Assembly: GCA_963743785.1 (NCBI GenBank)
Contig: CAVURD010000012.1
Coordinates: 1 to 64,000, forward strand
Direction: 5' to 3'
DNA: 64,000 nt
DNA from: Bog-473 sp963743785
GTDB lineage: Bacteria; Actinomycetota; Acidimicrobiia; Acidimicrobiales; RAAP-2
Shown: positions 1 to 8,859 of the stretch, piece after piece
Layout of the letters: every line of letters starts with the position of its first letter
Position numbering within the stretch: the stretch's first letter is position 1
Translations under genes and position numbers: made by a program
The notes under the pieces: generated by a model
The model's database searches: none
What the model saw: only the letters and a program-made list of their open reading frames with translations
Told to the model about the DNA's origin: nothing

Positions 1-2
1 GA

Positions 3-26
3 GACGGACGCACGCCCCCGACATGA
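3..26 (+). CDS. possible 3' end of an upstream gene (partial)
   Basis: The third forward frame is open from the window edge to a TGA at 24-26, which lies 25 bases before the ATG of the next gene. Only seven codons are visible, so nothing can be said about function. It is listed because the short gap and the strong ribosome binding site that follows suggest the next gene is the second member of an operon. It may equally be chance. Confidence 0.2.
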   Translation, partial: DGRTPPT

Positions 27-51
27 AGTGGCGCGGAGACAGGAGGGGTCG

Positions 52-771
52 ATGTCCCAGGAGAAGCCAACCGACCAAATCATCGGTCTGGAAGAGCTGT
101 TTCTGTCCCAGGAATTCGGCCGGAATCCAAGTGGCGGTACAGCACCAGCGGGACCTCTGGTCCCGCTGGTGCTCACCGCGTCCGAAGCAACCGGACATGC
201 GTCGACCACTCACCGTCGTCGCAACGCCTTGGCCGGTCTGAGCGGCACGGCCGCAGCCCTGCTGGTAGTGCTGGGCTTGGTCGGCGGTCCCGGCCGCCCG
301 ACACCAGTCGTAGGTTCGGCCAGCCCATCCACGCTGTCGGGGCGCGGCGGTCCGCCCCCGGAATTCGGCCGAGGTGCGGACATTTCAACGGACACCTCTA
401 CGGGCTCGGGGTCAGAGCGGCTCGCCGGTGGCGGCGCCTCGCGCGGTACGGCGGTCTCGCTGGCCGACCTCACCACAGCGAGTTCTGCAGGTCAGAGGCA
501 ACCACAATCGAGCGACTTGGAGGGCGGCACGGGCCTTCCGGTCGGCCGGGTCGTGCCCGCGGGCACCGGGCCGGGCACTGGATCAACGGCCCCAGCCCCA
601 GCCCCAGCCCCATCTCCGTCCGGTGACCCCCTCGCGCCGGTGACGTCGTCGGTGGGCGGTGTCGTCCCGGGCGCCAGCACTGCTGTGTCGGGTCTGGTCA
701 CGACGATCACGACCGGTCTGCCCGCAGCGACGCCGCTGCCCTTGACCGCCGGTCCCCTGGGCGGGGGCTGA
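52..771 (+). CDS. single-pass membrane protein with long Pro/Ala/Ser-rich exterior region, function unknown
   Basis: I chose the ATG at 52 because AGGAGGGG at 41-48 sits at ideal spacing; a GTG at 28 in the same frame has no such site. The 239-residue product has an N-terminal half with an RRR motif just before one hydrophobic segment (about residues 58-79), then about 160 residues rich in Gly, Pro, Ser, Thr and Ala, including a four-fold CCCCAG repeat coding for alternating Ala-Pro at about residues 180-187. This topology (short cytoplasmic head, one helix, flexible exterior) resembles the anti-sigma-like and small anchored proteins of actinobacteria, but no zinc-binding anti-sigma motif is visible. 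No function is assigned. Confidence 0.7.
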   Translation: MSQEKPTDQIIGLEELFLSQEFGRNPSGGTAPAGPLVPLVLTASEATGHASTTHRRRNALAGLSGTAAALLVVLGLVGGPGRPTPVVGSASPSTLSGRGGPPPEFGRGADISTDTSTGSGSERLAGGGASRGTAVSLADLTTASSAGQRQPQSSDLEGGTGLPVGRVVPAGTGPGTGSTAPAPAPAPSPSGDPLAPVTSSVGGVVPGASTAVSGLVTTITTGLPAATPLPLTAGPLGGG

Positions 772-910
772 CCGCCCTGGCCTCGGCGCCAGTCCCCCGG
801 ACACTGGCCGGCTGCTGCTTGACTCACCGTCCATATCATTCCGACCGGGTGAGGACGCCGGCACTCTTTGGGGCCGACAATCGTGGTGGTGCCTAGGAAT
901 TGGGGTCACC

Positions 911-1120
911 TTGGGCGGCGAGACGTACGAAGTTGTCACGAAGGGGAAGTTGAGTCCGGCGTTGGTTAACGCCCTCGATGGGTACTTCGTCGCGCGGTTT
1001 GAGCATGGCTTCAGCCATCTGGTGGGAGAGTGTCCCGATCAAGAACGTCTTCACGGGTTGCTCAGGCTGCTCAGGGACATGAATATCGAGCTCGTTTCGA
1101 TCAACACCGTCTCAACGTAG
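911..1120 (+). CDS. small protein, member 1 of a three-copy paralogous family (predicted beta-alpha-beta-beta-alpha-beta)
   Basis: This 69-residue protein starts at a TTG with a purine-rich stretch (GGAATTGGGG) just upstream. It matches two other proteins in the window (1278-1538 and 13214-13459) along almost its full length. Shared positions include the opening aromatic-Glu pair (YEVV), G-x-L-x-P, V-x-x-L-x-G-aromatic, LVG, Q-x-R-L and a closing S-x-N-x-V. Hydrophobic periodicity suggests strand-helix-strand-strand-helix-strand, as in ferredoxin-like or ACT-like small domains. There is no signal peptide or membrane segment. The family is unknown to me; a small ligand-binding or dimerising regulatory domain is only a guess. 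Confidence 0.6.
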   Translation: MGGETYEVVTKGKLSPALVNALDGYFVARFEHGFSHLVGECPDQERLHGLLRLLRDMNIELVSINTVST

Positions 1121-1277
1121 CGACGCGCTCACAAAGTTACATATATGTGACGCTTTGATCGCGGGGGCGCGGTCCAGTTGAATTTGACGTATTCTCGCTT
1201 TGGACGAGCATGGGGTGTTCGTTCGTAGAGTGCCCCAGACCCCGGTGGCCCTTCTAGGTTGGCCAGAAGGCTGGAAA

Positions 1278-1538
1278 GTGGGTGCAGCAGCGGTGACTTC
1301 AACCGTGCGAGCTTCCTTAAGCACCGCGACCTATGAACTCGTGGTCACCGGTGGACTCGACCCAACGATGGTCGAACAACTCCACGGCTTTGACGTGATT
1401 CGGGTCGAGGACGGGCAGACGCAGTTGGTTGGTCGCGTCGGCAACCAGGAGCGTCTCTACGCAATGCTCGAAGTGCTCCACGAATTCGGCATTCCTATCG
1501 TCTCGCTGAACCCGGTGGTCGACCCACCGGCTGCCTGA
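1278..1538 (+). CDS. small protein, member 2 of the three-copy paralogous family
   Basis: The conserved core (TYELVVTGGLDP through VSLNPV) lies roughly at 1329-1520. The start is uncertain: GTG at 1278 has AGAAGG at 1265-1270 with seven-base spacing and gives 86 residues; the frame is also open back to a TTG at 1200, and GTG codons at 1293 and 1305 would give shorter proteins that keep the core. Compared with members 1 and 3 it replaces the Asp-Gln-x-Arg motif with Asn-Gln-Glu-Arg and has a Pro in the last strand (GIPIVSLN). It follows member 1 by about 160 bases, so the two look like a tandem duplication. Confidence 0.55.
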   Translation: MGAAAVTSTVRASLSTATYELVVTGGLDPTMVEQLHGFDVIRVEDGQTQLVGRVGNQERLYAMLEVLHEFGIPIVSLNPVVDPPAA

Positions 1539-1843
1539 CTCCGATGGCCGAAACGAAGTCAGCGGGGATATGGACATGGCTCAGTACGCAGGTACAGCAA
1601 TTCACCCGAATGTGGCCCGCCGATCAGGCGTGTGCTGTTGAGGGCTGCGAAAAGTTGCCCGTGAATTTCCCACCATCGCGATCTTGTAAAAGGCACACCC
1701 CCGGGTAACGCGCCCTTCCGAGCAGGCGTCGGGAATGCGGGCCTCTGGCCCAAGGTTGCCACCCAAAGGGCAACTGACGTGACCGTCGCCCGCACGGTGT
1801 CAACGATTGTCAACCATCACCACTCATGCGTAGGTTGTCCGAC
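1539..1843. other. intergenic stretch without a recognisable gene
   Basis: About 300 bases between the second small paralogue and the aldo/keto reductase. A minus-strand open frame here has no recognisable content. A CCCCCGGGTAACGCG stretch near 1698 is GC-palindromic in part, but no clear promoter or terminator could be assigned. Confidence 0.5.
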
Positions 1844-2824
1844 ATGGACTATCTGAATTTGGGTGCAACCGGCCTACGGGTCTCACGGATCTGCCTGGGC
1901 ATGATGGGATTCGGCAACGACAGCGAACGCCCCTGGGTGATCAACGAGGAAGCGGCGGAACCGATCGTCAAGACAGCGGTCGAAGGCGGGGTGACCTTCT
2001 TCGACACGGCCGATACCTACTCGGCCGGGGCCAGTGAGGTGGCCACCGGCAGGCTGGTGCCCAAGTTCCTCACTCGCGACGAGGCCATCATCGCCACCAA
2101 GGTGTTCATGCCGATGACGCCGGGGGAGAACGGATCCGGCCTCTCGCGCAAGCACGTTCTCTCCGCCATCGACGCCTCGTTGGGCCGCCTCGACATGGAC
2201 TATGTCGACCTCTATCAGATTCACCGCTGGGACCCCCGAACGCCGATCGAAGAGACGATGGGGGCGCTCCACGAAGTGGTCCGAAGCGGCAAGGCTCGCT
2301 ACATCGGGGCCAGCAGCATGTTCTCGTGGCAGTTCGCCAAGGCGCAGTACGTGGCCGAGAAGAACGGGTGGACCAAGTTCGTCTCGATGCAGAATCACTA
2401 CAACCTGATCTACCGCGAGGAGGAGCGGGAGATGATCCCGCTCTGTTTGGACCAGGGAGTCGGCGTGATCCCGTGGAGCCCGCTGGCCCGAGGCGTCCTG
2501 GCCGGCAACCGCTCCCGCGGTGGCGATCGCCTCACGACCCGCTCGAGCACCGATCCGTTCACCGACTACCTCTACGACCAGCCCACCGATTTCGACGTGG
2601 TGGACCAGGCCCAGGCGGTGGCCGCCGCCCGGGAGGTGCCCACGGCCCAGGTGGCTCTGGCCTGGCTCCTGGCCAAGCCCGGCGTGACGGCTCCGATCGT
2701 CGGGTCGACCAAGCCGACCCACCTCCAAGACGCCTTGGCTGCCGAGCAGCTCACCCTGACCGCCGACGAGATGGTCAGCCTGGAAAAGCCCTACGTGCCC
2801 CATCCCGTGCTCGGTCACTTCTAG
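1844..2824 (+). CDS. aldo/keto reductase
   Basis: This is a 326-residue NAD(P)H-dependent carbonyl reductase of the aldo/keto reductase superfamily, cytosolic. The catalytic tetrad of the family is visible as Asp54 and Tyr59 (FFDTADTYS), Lys86 (IIATKVF) and His127 (YQIHRWD). The C-terminal half carries VGSTKPTHLQDAL, the usual cofactor-phosphate contact. Its length is typical for the TIM-barrel of this superfamily, and the long form with an insertion after the Lys resembles the voltage-channel-beta/YajO-like branch. An in-frame ATG at 1826 would add six residues; I prefer 1844 because family members begin right at this point. It appears to be a single gene. The substrate cannot be deduced. 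Confidence 0.9.
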   Translation: MDYLNLGATGLRVSRICLGMMGFGNDSERPWVINEEAAEPIVKTAVEGGVTFFDTADTYSAGASEVATGRLVPKFLTRDEAIIATKVFMPMTPGENGSGLSRKHVLSAIDASLGRLDMDYVDLYQIHRWDPRTPIEETMGALHEVVRSGKARYIGASSMFSWQFAKAQYVAEKNGWTKFVSMQNHYNLIYREEEREMIPLCLDQGVGVIPWSPLARGVLAGNRSRGGDRLTTRSSTDPFTDYLYDQPTDFDVVDQAQAVAAAREVPTAQVALAWLLAKPGVTAPIVGSTKPTHLQDALAAEQLTLTADEMVSLEKPYVPHPVLGHF

Positions 2825-2936
2825 GACGACGCGCAGAGACAACGGCTTCTTGCGGTGCTCGCGGGCGGCCCGCTTCGATTCGAGTGATTAGGGTCGGCGC
2901 CCGGGGGAAGGACGCGCCGAGTGGGGTGGAGGTCTC

Positions 2937-4484
2937 ATGCGGGTTGAACTGACGGTGGCGGATTTTCTGAACCGGGCGGCGCTGGTGCACGGCTCCCGGG
3001 TTGCCGTCGTCGATGAGCCGGGCGCGGCGGGATCGCTGGGTTCCGTGACCTATGGCGAGCTGGAGGCCCGGGCCCGCGGCGTGGCGCGGGCGCTCGACCA
3101 CCTGGGGGTCGCTCACGGCGCCCGCGTGGCCATCGTCAGCCCCAATTCGGGAAAGTTCCTGACCTCGTACTTCGGTGTGAGCAGCTATGGGCGGGTACTC
3201 GTTCCCATCAACTTCCGCCTGACCGCCGACGAGATGGCCTACATCGTCGGGCACTCCGGCGCCTCGGTGCTCCTCTACGACCCTGAGCTCAGCGATGTCG
3301 TCGGCGGGATCGACGTCGAGCACCGCTTCGCGCTGGACGGGAGCGACGACGCCGACCTGATGGCTCCGGCCGCCGACGGAGCCCAGCCGCAGGAGTGGGT
3401 GGCCGACGAGGAGGCGACCTGCTCGGTCAACTACACCTCGGGCACCACCGCCCGCCCCAAGGGGGTGCAGTTGACGCAGCGCAACTGCTGGCTCAATGCG
3501 GTGGCCTTCGGGTGGCACACCGGCGTCGGCGATCGCGACGTCCTGTTGCACACGCTCCCCATGTTCCACTGCAACGGGTGGGGCATGCCTTACGCGGTGA
3601 CCGGGATGGGCGGCACCCACATCGTGTTGCGAAAGGTGGATGGCGAGGACATCCTCTCCCGGGTCGAGCGCCACGGCGTGACCTTGCTCTGCGGGGCGCC
3701 GGCGGTGGTCGCCGCCATCCTCGATGCGGCGGCCGACCGGCACCGGGCGGGCCAAGAGGTTCCGGGGCGGGGCACCGTCCGCATGGTGGTGGCCGGGGCA
3801 CCCCCGCCGTCCAAGACCATCGAGCGCGTGGAGACCGAGCTCGGGTGGGAGTTCATCCAGATCTACGGCCTGACCGAGACGGCGCCCCTGCTGACCATCA
3901 ACCGGTCACCGTCGGAATGGGACGGGGTCACGGCGGCGGAGCGCTCGCAACGGCTCAGCCGGGCCGGCGTCCCGGCCATCGGCGTCCGGATCGCCGTCGA
4001 TGACGAGGGCGAGGTCCTGGCCCGCTCCAACCACGTCTTCGCCGGCTACTGGGAGCAGCCCACCGAGTCGGCCACCGCGCTCGAGGGGGGCTGGTTCCAC
4101 ACGGGCGACGGAGGGTTCCTCGACGGGAGCCACCTGGTCATCTCGGACCGCAAGAAGGACGTCATCATCACGGGTGGCGAGAACGTGTCGTCCATCGAGG
4201 TCGAGGACTGCCTCTATCAACACCCGGCCGTGGCCGAGGTAGCGGTGATCGGTGTGCCCGACGAGAAATGGGGCGAGACGATCAAGGCGCTGGTGGTGGC
4301 GCGTGACGGCGCCGACGTGACCGAAGCGGCGCTCATCGACCACTGCCGGGCGAACCTGGCCCACTTCAAGGCCCCGACCACGGTGGAATTCCGTGACGCG
4401 CTGGATCGAACGGCCACCGGGAAACTGCAGAAGTACAAGCTGCGCCAGCCCTACTGGACCGGGCGCGACCGGGCGGTGAACTGA
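2937..4484 (+). CDS. acyl-CoA synthetase (AMP-binding, ANL superfamily)
   Basis: This 515-residue protein activates a carboxylic acid to its acyl-adenylate and then its CoA thioester. The P-loop of the superfamily is clear at residues 166-177 (YTSGTTARPKGV), followed by the acceptor-site motif YGLTETAP near 310, a HTGDGG variant of the usual HTGD motif near 390, the hinge DRKKD, and the C-terminal catalytic lysine in TATGKLQKY near 503. No signal peptide or membrane segment is present. GGAGG at 2928-2932 precedes the ATG. Such enzymes serve fatty-acid or xenobiotic acid degradation; chain length cannot be read from the sequence. It is convergent with the next gene, whose stop lies only 14 bases away. 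Confidence 0.92.
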   Translation: MRVELTVADFLNRAALVHGSRVAVVDEPGAAGSLGSVTYGELEARARGVARALDHLGVAHGARVAIVSPNSGKFLTSYFGVSSYGRVLVPINFRLTADEMAYIVGHSGASVLLYDPELSDVVGGIDVEHRFALDGSDDADLMAPAADGAQPQEWVADEEATCSVNYTSGTTARPKGVQLTQRNCWLNAVAFGWHTGVGDRDVLLHTLPMFHCNGWGMPYAVTGMGGTHIVLRKVDGEDILSRVERHGVTLLCGAPAVVAAILDAAADRHRAGQEVPGRGTVRMVVAGAPPPSKTIERVETELGWEFIQIYGLTETAPLLTINRSPSEWDGVTAAERSQRLSRAGVPAIGVRIAVDDEGEVLARSNHVFAGYWEQPTESATALEGGWFHTGDGGFLDGSHLVISDRKKDVIITGGENVSSIEVEDCLYQHPAVAEVAVIGVPDEKWGETIKALVVARDGADVTEAALIDHCRANLAHFKAPTTVEFRDALDRTATGKLQKYKLRQPYWTGRDRAVN

Positions 4485-4497
4485 GGGACCGGGCGGT

Positions 4498-5613
4498 TCA
4501 CTTGAGCGACATGGTGAAGAAGTCACGGGCCCAGTAGGGCTCGAAGTAGCGGGCCGGCGTCCCCACCATGGTCGGGAGCAGATCGGTCCCGTTGCTGGGC
4601 GAGGCGGCGATCTGCGGCGGCGCAGGCGCGTAGGTGGCGAGGCTCACCCAGTCGGTGTTGATGTCGAGCTCCATGGCCCGTACGGCCCCGGCATCGACCA
4701 GCAGATTGGCCAGGGTCGTGATGTTGAGCGCCGGCCCGCCGACATAGACCAGGGCTCCATTGGCCGTGATGCCCACCCCGGAGCGCCAGACGTAGATCTG
4801 GTTGCCCAGCGTGGCCCCCCACTGCGTGGTGTCGGCGGCGTTCAAGCCCGGCACCGGCGCCCCGTTGTCGACCAGGAGGTCGAGGTTCTGCCGCACCGAG
4901 ACGACGTCGGGGGTCATGGTGGCGTCGCGACCCCATTGGCCCAGGGCCACCGATCCGTTCTTGTAGATCACGAACGACGCCGCACCGGTGCGCAAGGGGA
5001 TCAGGGTCTTGCCGTCGGTGTAGTACCCCCCGTTGGCGCTGGACATGAGGAATCCGGCATTGAAGGCGGCCACCAGTGAGTTGGCGGCGGCCGGTTGAAT
5101 GGGCGCGGACAGGGTGAAGGGGCCGCCGCCGGGAATCTGGCTGCCCGAATACAACGAGGCGCGGAGCAGCTTGGTGTCCATCCAGGCCACGCCGATCACC
5201 TCACTGGTGTGGATGCTGTCGGGACGCATGCGCGTCTCGTAGACCGCCGGGATGCCGTCCACCGTCCGTCCGGCGGGCGACCACTGCCCCTCGCCGGCCA
5301 CCGCCGGGCTGGCCAAGGGGCCCATGGGTGCCGGCTCGGGAAGGTGAGGCGGCGCACTGGGGGCCAGCGTCGTCGTGGTCTTGGCCACGGCCCTGATGGC
5401 ACCTTTGGGGGGACGTCCGCCGACCTTCGGTTGATGGTGCGTGTAGTACTCGTTCTCGATCCAGTTGGCCAAGCCCGACCCGCCGTGGTTGCGGGTCCAC
5501 TCGGCGAACCGCGTGGTGACGGAACTCCCGTTGGCCGGGTTGAGGAGCGCGCCGCCCAAGGAGACGCCGACCACCGCGATGAACACGGCGCAGGCCACGA
5601 AGACGACGGCCAC
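4498..5613 (-). CDS. membrane-anchored phosphodiester glycosidase (NAGPA-like domain) protein; N-terminus possibly frame-broken
   Basis: The 371-residue frame opens with a hydrophobic segment (residues 2-25) followed by a Pro/Ala-rich linker and a C-terminal domain with the hallmarks of the NAGPA/DUF2233 phosphodiester-glycosidase family: VAAFNAGF, GYYTDGK, a VDNGAPV segment and MELDINTDWVS. The enzyme probably acts outside the cell on phosphodiester-linked sugars, though its substrate is unknown. The GTG at 5613 lies immediately at the membrane helix, leaving no cytoplasmic tail. A different frame starting with GTG at 5714 supplies an acidic start (MDQDEEFEDTGK), and a one-base correction near 5680 would join it to a basic pre-membrane stretch (RGGRHAAPKRTTYIRRR). 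The true start may therefore be 5714 with an indel. It is convergent with the acyl-CoA synthetase. Confidence 0.8.
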   Translation of the reverse strand: MAVVFVACAVFIAVVGVSLGGALLNPANGSSVTTRFAEWTRNHGGSGLANWIENEYYTHHQPKVGGRPPKGAIRAVAKTTTTLAPSAPPHLPEPAPMGPLASPAVAGEGQWSPAGRTVDGIPAVYETRMRPDSIHTSEVIGVAWMDTKLLRASLYSGSQIPGGGPFTLSAPIQPAAANSLVAAFNAGFLMSSANGGYYTDGKTLIPLRTGAASFVIYKNGSVALGQWGRDATMTPDVVSVRQNLDLLVDNGAPVPGLNAADTTQWGATLGNQIYVWRSGVGITANGALVYVGGPALNITTLANLLVDAGAVRAMELDINTDWVSLATYAPAPPQIAASPSNGTDLLPTMVGTPARYFEPYWARDFFTMSLK

Positions 5614-5867
5614 GATCCGCCGCCGGATGTACGTCGTGCGTTTGGGCGCGGCGTGGCGGCCGCCGCGCTGGGGCGCGGCTTTCCTGTGTCTTCGAATTCT
5701 TCGTCCTGGTCCACGGTCAGTTCTGGATCGTCGTCATCGAGAACGTGCCGGGCCGAACCGAGGGGCGCGCCGATCCCGGAGCCCCTCGTCGTGGAGATCG
5801 CACCGGAGCAATAGTAGGAGGGGCGGGCCAGCGGATGGTGTCACGGCCGCGGCCGGGACGCTTCAGG

Positions 5868-6815
5868 TCACCCGTAGACGCCGGCGGCGAAGAAGGCGAC
5901 CCACATGACCCCGAGGATCTGGAGGACACGGTCCCGGAAGACCAGGTCCTCGGGTGCGCCGCCCTCACCACGGTCCAGCAGGCGCAGGACGTGGAGGATG
6001 CCGAGGGTCACGGGCACGACGCTGAGCTGGATCCAGATGGTGTCGTGATGGATGGAACGGGCCAGCCCCTGGGCCAGCCCCTCGCTGCCGAAGGCCCACA
6101 GGCAGTACGCCGCCACCGTCACGGCCGCGGTGAGTGTCAGGGTCGATTGGAGGAACGAGGTGGTGTAGTCCCCCAGGACCTGACGGTGATCTTCGGAGTC
6201 GTCGCCCAGCGCCTTCAGCTCGGCGGACCGCTTGCCCGCGGCCACGAACAGCGCGCCGAAGCTGGTCACGGCGAGAAACCACGTGGAGATGGGCACATGG
6301 GTGGCGATGCCACCGGCCAAGGCCCGCAGGACGAAGCCTGAAGCGAGAAAGGCCAACTCCACCACCGGCACCCTCTTGAAGTAGAGGCTGTAGGCAGCGG
6401 TGATCACGGCGTAGAGGGCGACGATCAGGGCGAGCTTCCAGCCGGCCAGCGCCCACGCCGCCACCACGGAACCCACGCCCAAGATCACCCCGGCCGAAAT
6501 GGCGACCGGGATGGCCAGGTCCCCCGAGGCAATGGGGCGGTTCTGCTTGACCGGATGGAGGCGATCCGAATCGGCATCCATCGAATCGTTGAGCAGGTAG
6601 GTCGACGACGCGGCGGCGCAAAAGATGCCGAAGGCGCCCAACGAGTCGAGGATGGTGCCCCGGTGGTGGAAGGCTCCGGCCGCGGCGGGGGCCACGAACA
6701 CCAGCAGGTTCTTGCTCCATTGTCGGGGTCGGAGGGCCCGAACCAGGCTGGTCAGCACTGGAGAAGGCCGAACGACAGGTTGCACCGAAGCCACGGCTGT
6801 TGGCGCGTCGCCCAC
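5868..6815 (-). CDS. UbiA-family prenyltransferase, probable decaprenyl-phosphate phosphoribosyltransferase
   Basis: This 315-residue integral membrane protein has eight to nine hydrophobic helices and the first Asp-rich motif NDSMDADSDRLHPVKQNRPI (residues about 77-96). The HP-x-K-x-x-RPIA-S-G extension is the signature that separates decaprenyl-phosphate phosphoribosyltransferases (Rv3806c type) from menaquinone and heme prenyltransferases. Those enzymes transfer phosphoribose to the C50 lipid carrier, the first committed step to the arabinose donor for cell-wall arabinan. The cytoplasmic N-terminus has RPRQWSKNLLVF, also typical. The start is GTG at 6815, only 23 bases from the divergent amidohydrolase. 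Related exporters or modifiers of arabinan are not seen nearby, so the final product here is inferred. Confidence 0.85.
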   Translation of the reverse strand: MGDAPTAVASVQPVVRPSPVLTSLVRALRPRQWSKNLLVFVAPAAAGAFHHRGTILDSLGAFGIFCAAASSTYLLNDSMDADSDRLHPVKQNRPIASGDLAIPVAISAGVILGVGSVVAAWALAGWKLALIVALYAVITAAYSLYFKRVPVVELAFLASGFVLRALAGGIATHVPISTWFLAVTSFGALFVAAGKRSAELKALGDDSEDHRQVLGDYTTSFLQSTLTLTAAVTVAAYCLWAFGSEGLAQGLARSIHHDTIWIQLSVVPVTLGILHVLRLLDRGEGGAPEDLVFRDRVLQILGVMWVAFFAAGVYG

Positions 6816-6838
6816 GGGAGGCAGCGTACCGCGAGCGG

Positions 6839-8098
6839 ATGTGCCCGGAGCAGCGCTATACCGAGGGGATCGTGATCGATCAGGATCTCTTCCTCCCCGA
6901 GCCGGCTCCCCGCCGGGTGCGGGCGACGGTCATCTCGGTCGACGATCACGTGGTCGAGCCGCCCGACACCTTCGAGGGCCGTATCCCGAGCCGGCTGGCC
7001 GATCGCGCTCCCCGTATCGTCGAAACCCCCGAGGGCCACCAGGTCTGGGAATTCGAGGATCAGCGCTTCACGCAGGTGGGCATGAATGCCATCGCCGGCC
7101 GCCGCCCCGAGACCTATGGGCTGGAACCGTGCCGCTTCGACCAGATGCGCCCCGGGTGCTTCGACATCGAGGCGCGCGTGCGCGACATGGACATCAACGG
7201 GGTGTGGGCCTCGGTGAACTTCCCGTCGCAGATCACCGGCTTCTGCGGGCGGGTGTTCTTCGCCGCCGCCGATGGCGATCTGGGGCTGGCCTGCGTGCGC
7301 GCCTGGAACGACTGGCTCTTCGAAGCATGGCACCAGCCCTACCCGGACCGGATCGTGCCGCTCGGCATCACCTTCCTGGCCGACCCCGACCTGGCCGTGG
7401 CCGAGATCCGGCGCAACGCCGCCCGGGGCTTCACCTCGGTCACCCTGCCCGAGCGGCCGCATGAGATCGGCCTGCCCTCGCTCTGGGACCGACCGCATTG
7501 GGATCCCATCATGGCGGCCATCGTCGAGACCGACACCGTGGTGTCGTTGCACGTGGGGAGTTCGGGGCTCTCACCGTCCCCGCCCGGGGCGCCGGTCCTA
7601 CAACTCGGGGCCACCCTGTTCGGCCAGCAGTCGCTCACGGCGTGCACCGAGTGGTTGTGGTCGGGCTACCCGACCCGGTACCCGACCCTCAAGATCGCCA
7701 TGAGCGAGGGCGGCATCGGTTGGGTGGCCATGCTCATGGACCGCCTCGACAACATGGTGGACCGGTCGGGTTACGGGTTGGGCTGGGACATGCGACCGGC
7801 CGATGTCCTGGCGCGGAATTTCTGGTTCTGCACGCTCGATGACCCGTCGACCATCGACACCCGTCACCGCATCGGAGTCGAGAACATCATGGTGGAGGTC
7901 GACTACCCGCACGGTGACGGCACCTGGCCCGACACCCAGGACGTGATCGCGCGGTATTGGGGCCATCTCTCCGGACCCGAACTGCGGGCCATCTGCTGTG
8001 AGAACGCAGCCGCCCTCTACCGCCACCCCTTACCCGCATCCGTGCTGCCCGAGGACGAGGAGCTCCCGTGTACTTCACCCCCACCGCCCAGAACCTGA
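6839..8098 (+). CDS. amidohydrolase-2 family metal-dependent hydrolase/decarboxylase
   Basis: The 419-residue protein is a TIM-barrel amidohydrolase of the ACMSD-like branch. It opens with the metal-binding DDHVVEP motif (the family D-x-H-x-x-E-P) and ends with a VDYPHGDGTWPDT segment that carries the catalytic Asp and the conserved Trp-Pro. In this branch known members decarboxylate or hydrolyse cyclic and aromatic acids; the substrate here is not known. The ATG at 6839 lacks a good ribosome site; a GTG at 6872 has GAGGGG at 6863-6868 and may be the real start. The 3' end overlaps the class II aldolase gene by 31 bases, so the two are probably translated together. Two more amidohydrolases of this family occur at 27.9 and 36.5 kb. 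Confidence 0.88.
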   Translation: MCPEQRYTEGIVIDQDLFLPEPAPRRVRATVISVDDHVVEPPDTFEGRIPSRLADRAPRIVETPEGHQVWEFEDQRFTQVGMNAIAGRRPETYGLEPCRFDQMRPGCFDIEARVRDMDINGVWASVNFPSQITGFCGRVFFAAADGDLGLACVRAWNDWLFEAWHQPYPDRIVPLGITFLADPDLAVAEIRRNAARGFTSVTLPERPHEIGLPSLWDRPHWDPIMAAIVETDTVVSLHVGSSGLSPSPPGAPVLQLGATLFGQQSLTACTEWLWSGYPTRYPTLKIAMSEGGIGWVAMLMDRLDNMVDRSGYGLGWDMRPADVLARNFWFCTLDDPSTIDTRHRIGVENIMVEVDYPHGDGTWPDTQDVIARYWGHLSGPELRAICCENAAALYRHPLPASVLPEDEELPCTSPPPPRT

Positions 8099-8811
8099 TC
8101 CCCGAGCTCTCGGCCCGCCAGGAGTTGGTGGTGCTGGCCCGTGCCCTGTGGCGCGAAGGCTACAACGACCACCTGGCCGGGCACATCACGGTCAACCTTG
8201 GCGACGGCACGCTGCTCTGCAACCCGTGGCTCCTCACCTGGGCCGAGATCGAACCCGACCAGGTCCTGCGCATCGACCCCGACGGCGCGGTGATCGACGG
8301 CGACTGGCCCGTGCCGCCCGGCATCCCGCTGCACCTCGAACTGCACCGCCAGCGCGCCGACGTGGCGTGGGCCGTGCACAACCACCCCCTGTACGGGACG
8401 GTCTGGGCCGACATGGGCGAGATCCCGGCCATCCTCGATCAGAGCGCATCACTCGGCGGCGGCCAGCTGGCCCTGGTGAACGAGTACACCGGTCCGGTCA
8501 ATGACCCGGCCAGCGCGCGCAAGGCGGTCGAGGCCATGGGCCCCGCCACCTCGGCCCTGCTGGCCGGCCACGGTGTCTTCGTGCTGGGCGGTTCGGCCCG
8601 GGCCGTGCACCAGCGCGCCGTCGCCCTCGAGCAGCGCTGCCAGCACGCCTGGCACGTCCGGGCCGCCGGAGCCGCCGGATCGTCGTTGCTCCCGGCGGCC
8701 TTTCTCGACGCCATGGCGACCAGCGACGGCGAGGGCTTCATCGGCTTCTGGGAAGCGGCGGTGCGGGCCGAGCTGGTGGCCGATCCCCACCTGCTGGGTG
8801 AGTCAGCCTGA
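8068..8811 (+). CDS. class II aldolase/adducin family protein
   Basis: This 247-residue protein has the zinc-dependent class II aldolase fold. The first zinc-ligand pair is in AVHNHPLYG and the third His is in LLAGHGVFVLG, with the family N-terminal NDHLAGHIT loop that binds substrate phosphate or carboxylate. It starts at GTG inside the end of the amidohydrolase gene (overlap 31 bases), which implies translational coupling and a shared pathway: one would cleave or decarboxylate and the other perform an aldol cleavage or related lyase step. Members include fuculose-phosphate aldolases and decarboxylases; the lack of sugar-kinase neighbours argues against classical sugar metabolism. Confidence 0.87.
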   Translation: MYFTPTAQNLIPELSARQELVVLARALWREGYNDHLAGHITVNLGDGTLLCNPWLLTWAEIEPDQVLRIDPDGAVIDGDWPVPPGIPLHLELHRQRADVAWAVHNHPLYGTVWADMGEIPAILDQSASLGGGQLALVNEYTGPVNDPASARKAVEAMGPATSALLAGHGVFVLGGSARAVHQRAVALEQRCQHAWHVRAAGAAGSSLLPAAFLDAMATSDGEGFIGFWEAAVRAELVADPHLLGESA

Positions 8812-8859
8812 ACGACCTGGTACCGGTTCGACCAGGTCGCGCACCCGGGCGACGGGGCG

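Noticed and set aside
588..612. Hexamer repeat CCCCAG as a phase-variation tract
   Set aside because: The unit is six bases, so changes keep the frame; it only alters the Ala-Pro run.
1883..2842. 319-codon open frame on the minus strand opposite the aldo/keto reductase
   Set aside because: It is an antisense shadow: the reductase frame has all catalytic motifs, and the opposite frame has low-complexity His/Gly/Arg content and no family features.
4476..4501. GTGAAC/GTTCAC stem between two convergent genes as a bidirectional terminator
   Set aside because: Six-base arms, 14-base loop and no T runs; not convincing.
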